16,241 bases of DNA from an uncultured Collinsella sp. (GTDB taxonomy: Bacteria > Actinomycetota > Coriobacteriia > Coriobacteriales > Coriobacteriaceae): NCBI GenBank assembly GCA_902470915.1, contig CABRIB010000046.1:1-16241 (forward strand), in the 5' to 3' direction. The notes under the pieces were generated by a model. The model ran no database searches, had not been told where the DNA came from, and saw only the letters and a list, made by a program, of their open reading frames with translations. Made by a program: the position numbers and the translations under genes. Of this stretch, positions 14,373 through 16,241 are shown piece by piece. Each line of letters starts with the position of its first letter. The first letter of the stretch is position 1.

Positions 14373-14378
14373 TATACT
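14373..14378 (+). promoter_or_regulatory. Candidate -10 for the lipid kinase gene
   Basis: TATACT lies 28 bases before the lipid kinase start, in the divergent region with rnd. No consensus -35 is visible. Confidence 0.25.
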
Positions 14379-14406
14379 CGGTTAGTCACAGAACGGGAAC
14401 GTAAGT

Positions 14407-15324
14407 ATGCGCTGCCTTATCATCCACAACCCGGCATCGGGCCCCAGCTCAGATGAAATCTACGCATTCACGCACGCCCTCGCGCAGGGCGGCGACGAGG
14501 TCGTGATGCGTTTTATCGGCGATGGCATGGAGCCCGAGGACGCCGTGGCAGACGTGCGCGAGTTTGATCGCGTGGTCGTTTCGGGCGGCGACGGCACCGT
14601 CTCCAACGTGCTCGACCAGATGCGCGGATGCGGTGTCCCCACGCTCGTCTTCCCCTCCGGTACAGCCTGCCTGTTCTTCAACAACATCGGCAATGCCCCC
14701 GAGGCAGCGGCGCTTGCCAAGGCTTGCCGCGCCGGTCGCACGGTCAAAGTCGACATGGGCGAGCTCTTTTGGCTCGACGAGAACGGCAACGAGAAGCGCC
14801 ACGGCTTCATCATCATCGCCGGCTCGGGCTTCGACGCCGAGATCATGATGAAGGCCGCCCCCACCAAAAACGACATCGGCGAGATCGCCTACTTCCTCTC
14901 TGCACTCGCCACGCCCAACCCTACGGTAGCGCACTTTACCATTGAGCATGACGGCATTGTCGAGGAGCTCGACGGCATCTGCTGCATGGCCGGCAATACC
15001 TCGGTCATCCAAAACGACATCAACCTGTTCCCCGACTGCCGCATGAACGATGGCATGGTCGACATTGCAGTCATCGAACCCGTGCGCACCGTGCAGCTGC
15101 TGCCTACCGTGATCACCGCTGCGCTTGACCCCGCCGGCAAGGTACTCGGGCGCCCGCAGTTCAAGATCATCCAGACCAAGGAAGCCAAAATCACCTGCAC
15201 CCCGTCGCTGGGCATGCAGTTCGATGGCGAGATTATCTCCAGCAATTCGGGCGTCTTTGGAGCCCGCGCGCTTCCGCAATGCCTCGACCTCATCGTCGAC
15301 GAATTCTCCCCGCTCGGAAAATAG
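14407..15324 (+). CDS. Diacylglycerol/lipid kinase family protein (DgkB/YegS-like)
   Basis: A 305-residue protein with the diacylglycerol kinase catalytic fold. NPASG (8-12) opens strand one, VVVSGGDGTVSNVL (56-69) holds the GGDGT nucleotide loop, and VFPSGTACLFFNNIG (81-95) matches the usual PxGTxNxxxxNLG region. The C-terminal MQFDGE stretch matches the family's D-G-E region. Such enzymes phosphorylate diacylglycerol, sphingosine-like or other lipid alcohols at the inner membrane face, often recycling diacylglycerol into phospholipid. The GT(A/G)N Asn is replaced by Cys88 here. Only a weak GGGAACG-type ribosome site precedes the ATG. A 30-codon membrane-protein gene follows, with its ribosome site overlapping this stop codon. 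The exact lipid substrate is unknown. Confidence 0.88.
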   Translation: MRCLIIHNPASGPSSDEIYAFTHALAQGGDEVVMRFIGDGMEPEDAVADVREFDRVVVSGGDGTVSNVLDQMRGCGVPTLVFPSGTACLFFNNIGNAPEAAALAKACRAGRTVKVDMGELFWLDENGNEKRHGFIIIAGSGFDAEIMMKAAPTKNDIGEIAYFLSALATPNPTVAHFTIEHDGIVEELDGICCMAGNTSVIQNDINLFPDCRMNDGMVDIAVIEPVRTVQLLPTVITAALDPAGKVLGRPQFKIIQTKEAKITCTPSLGMQFDGEIISSNSGVFGARALPQCLDLIVDEFSPLGK

Positions 15325-15333
15325 GAGGACCCC

Positions 15334-15426
15334 ATGAACGACAATCCCCTGATCGGCTTTATTGTCATCGTCTTGGCCATGCTCGTCGGTTACGCCATCA
15401 ACGTGATTCACCGCCGAAAGAAGTAA
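15334..15426 (+). CDS. 30-residue single-span membrane protein
   Basis: This very short frame encodes a polar MNDNP start, one hydrophobic span from about Leu6 to Ile25, then HRRKK and the stop. The positive-inside rule puts the basic C-terminus in the cytoplasm. Its AGGAGG site (15323-15328) overlaps the TAG of the lipid kinase and sits five bases before the ATG. A strong terminator follows 33 bases after its stop, so the two genes form a closed bicistronic unit. I do not recognise a family. By position it could recruit or regulate the lipid kinase at the membrane, which is inference. Confidence 0.75.
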   Translation: MNDNPLIGFIVIVLAMLVGYAINVIHRRKK

Positions 15427-15459
15427 ATCCACATTGGTATGATATTCATCCAGTTATCG

Positions 15460-15509
15460 ACTCTCCCGCTGTTTATGCAAATCCTAAACAGCGGGAGAGT
15501 TTTCTTTTT
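15460..15509 (+). terminator. Strong intrinsic terminator
   Basis: A perfect 16 bp stem (15460-15475 with 15485-15500, core CTCCCGCTG/CAGCGGGAG) with a 9-base loop, followed directly by TTTCTTTTT (15501-15509). It ends the lipid kinase-small protein unit. Confidence 0.95.
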
Positions 15510-15734
15510 GAGCACCGTCTAATGCTTTATTCAGCTACAGTAAATGCAGGGTGCCTTTATTTAACTAAAGCCATAAAATGAGTATTATTATCCGTTCATC
15601 GTATATTTCCACACGCTCATCGAGTAAAAGCTGTTGTCGAGTGAATACTCTTTACACTTCCTTTAGGCTAGTAGATGTATTTATTAGCTGAAACTCCGTA
15701 CGGTTTCGCGGGGTTTCAACAGTTGGGAGGGATT
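15510..15734. other. AT-richer intergenic region upstream of the C69 peptidase
   Basis: With the terminator zone, this makes a gap of 308 bases (15427-15734) without a recognised gene. It is clearly more AT-rich than the rest of the window and should contain the peptidase promoter. TTTACA near 15650 is a -35 candidate, but no matching -10 is convincing. TGAAAC (15689-15694) and GTTTCA (15713-15718) can form a small leader hairpin just before the ribosome site. GAGTATT near 15579 has an inverted partner AATACTC near 15645. No RNA family recognised. Confidence 0.5.
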
Positions 15735-16196
15735 ATGAGGTTTACTCATCCTGTCAACACGCTCAAGAAGCTCGGCTGCGGCCTTGCGTTTGGAGCAGCG
15801 GCCATCATGGCCATGCCGACTTCGGCACTCGCCTGCACCCAGATCTACATGGGCAGCAAGCTCACGGCAGACGGCAACACGTACTACGGCCGTTCCGAGG
15901 ACTTCGGTCCGCGCTATGTCAAGCACTTTGGCATTGAGCCCGCACACAAGGACGGCAACGAGTACACCTCGGTCGAGTCCGGTTTTGAGTACAAGTCCAA
16001 GGGCGCAACCTACCGCTACACCTTCGTTCGCGACAACCCCTCGCAGTGGGAAGATCGCTACGACGCATATTCCGAGGCAGGCATCAACGAGAAGGGCGTC
16101 TCCTGCTCTGCCACGCTGAGCACCTCCTATAACGAGAAGGCCGAAGAGGCCGACCCCATCACCGAGGAGACTGGCATTGGCGAATACAGCTATGCC
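15735..16196 (+). CDS. Secreted C69-family dipeptidase, N-terminal part
   Basis: The first 154 residues of a peptidase C69 (dipeptidase, Ntn hydrolase), cut by the adapter at 16197. A signal peptide is clear: basic MRFTHPVNTLKK, hydrophobic LGCGLAFGAAAIMAM, then PTSALA before Cys34. Cys34 in ACTQIYMGSKLTADG is the expected N-terminal nucleophile, and YYGRSEDFGP (50-59) is the family's conserved block. GVSCSATLSTSYNEKA (about 121-136) also fits C69. Cleavage after the AxA-like motif would expose the catalytic cysteine. GGGAGGG about five bases before the ATG decides the start at 15735. The frame opens 20 codons earlier, but that extension lacks a ribosome site and would bury the signal peptide. 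Likely role: extracellular peptide breakdown for amino acids. The protein is normally about three times this long. Confidence 0.88.
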
Positions 16197-16241
16197 CTGT
16201 CTCTTATACACATCTGACGCTGCCGACGATACTCCTTGTGT
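16197..16241 (-). other. Nextera library adapter, reverse orientation (artefact)
   Basis: CTGTCTCTTATACACATCT (16197-16215) is the reverse complement of the Tn5 mosaic end. It is followed by the reverse-complemented Read 1 overhang (16216-16229), the same i5 index as at the left end (TACTCCTT, 16230-16237) and GTGT. It adds false codons (LSLIHI) to the C69 frame. Confidence 0.98.

Noticed and set aside
14449..15432. Open frame antisense to the lipid kinase
   Set aside because: Low-complexity composition and no ribosome site. The plus-strand kinase has intact motifs.
15427..15734. Possible small RNA or second small gene in the AT-rich gap
   Set aside because: No open frame with a ribosome site and no second terminator. 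The features fit a promoter and leader region.
29..16215. Tn5 mosaic ends in inverted orientation, looking like a 16 kb composite transposon
   Set aside because: The mosaic ends are directly followed by Illumina Read 1 overhang and index bases, so they come from in vitro tagmentation. There is no transposase gene.

Overview
The window is a 16.1 kb stretch of GC-rich bacterial chromosome framed by sequencing-library adapters. Bases 1-47 and 16197-16241 are Illumina Nextera adapter with the Tn5 mosaic end and an i5 index, so the genuine insert is 48-16196. The genes at both ends are cut by library construction, not by evolution. Gene content and style suggest an anaerobic, fermentative, high-GC Gram-positive: Pta with two acetate kinases, Shine-Dalgarno sites of the AAGGAG type, strong GC-rich terminators, Glf with a family-2 glycosyltransferase, and a secreted C69 dipeptidase. 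My best guess is a Collinsella-like member of the Coriobacteriia. That is inference from general resemblance, with no 16S or marker search behind it.

Layout. Left part: the tail of a Maf nucleotide pyrophosphatase (+), then a complete P1/DmpA-type self-processing peptidase (+), then a 371-base gene-free zone of nested inverted repeats. A glf-glycosyltransferase pair (-) follows, probably for galactofuranose-containing surface glycans, with glf upstream and the two genes overlapping. Middle: pta (+) runs convergently into two tandem acetate kinase genes (-), so the acetyl-CoA to acetate/ATP pathway is present but not as the usual pta-ackA operon.

Right-middle: a long minus-strand series reads rnd (RNase D), a YugP-type membrane zinc peptidase, xseA, xseB (exonuclease VII), a HIT hydrolase, a LysR regulator and an MFS transporter. 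The xseA-xseB-HIT-lysR genes are closely spaced; MFS follows lysR past inverted repeats. Right end (+): a diacylglycerol/lipid kinase family gene, immediately followed by an unlisted 30-residue single-span membrane protein whose Shine-Dalgarno site overlaps the kinase stop codon. Then come a strong terminator, an AT-richer gap and the N-terminal part of a secreted C69 peptidase.

Most of the window is ordinary housekeeping and central metabolism. I did not find a clear new multi-gene system. The items most worth following are the 30-residue membrane protein beside the lipid kinase, the nested inverted repeats that duplicate the glycosyltransferase 3' end in inverted orientation, and the diverged second acetate kinase with changed active-site motifs. 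No tRNA, rRNA, CRISPR array or insertion sequence was recognised.
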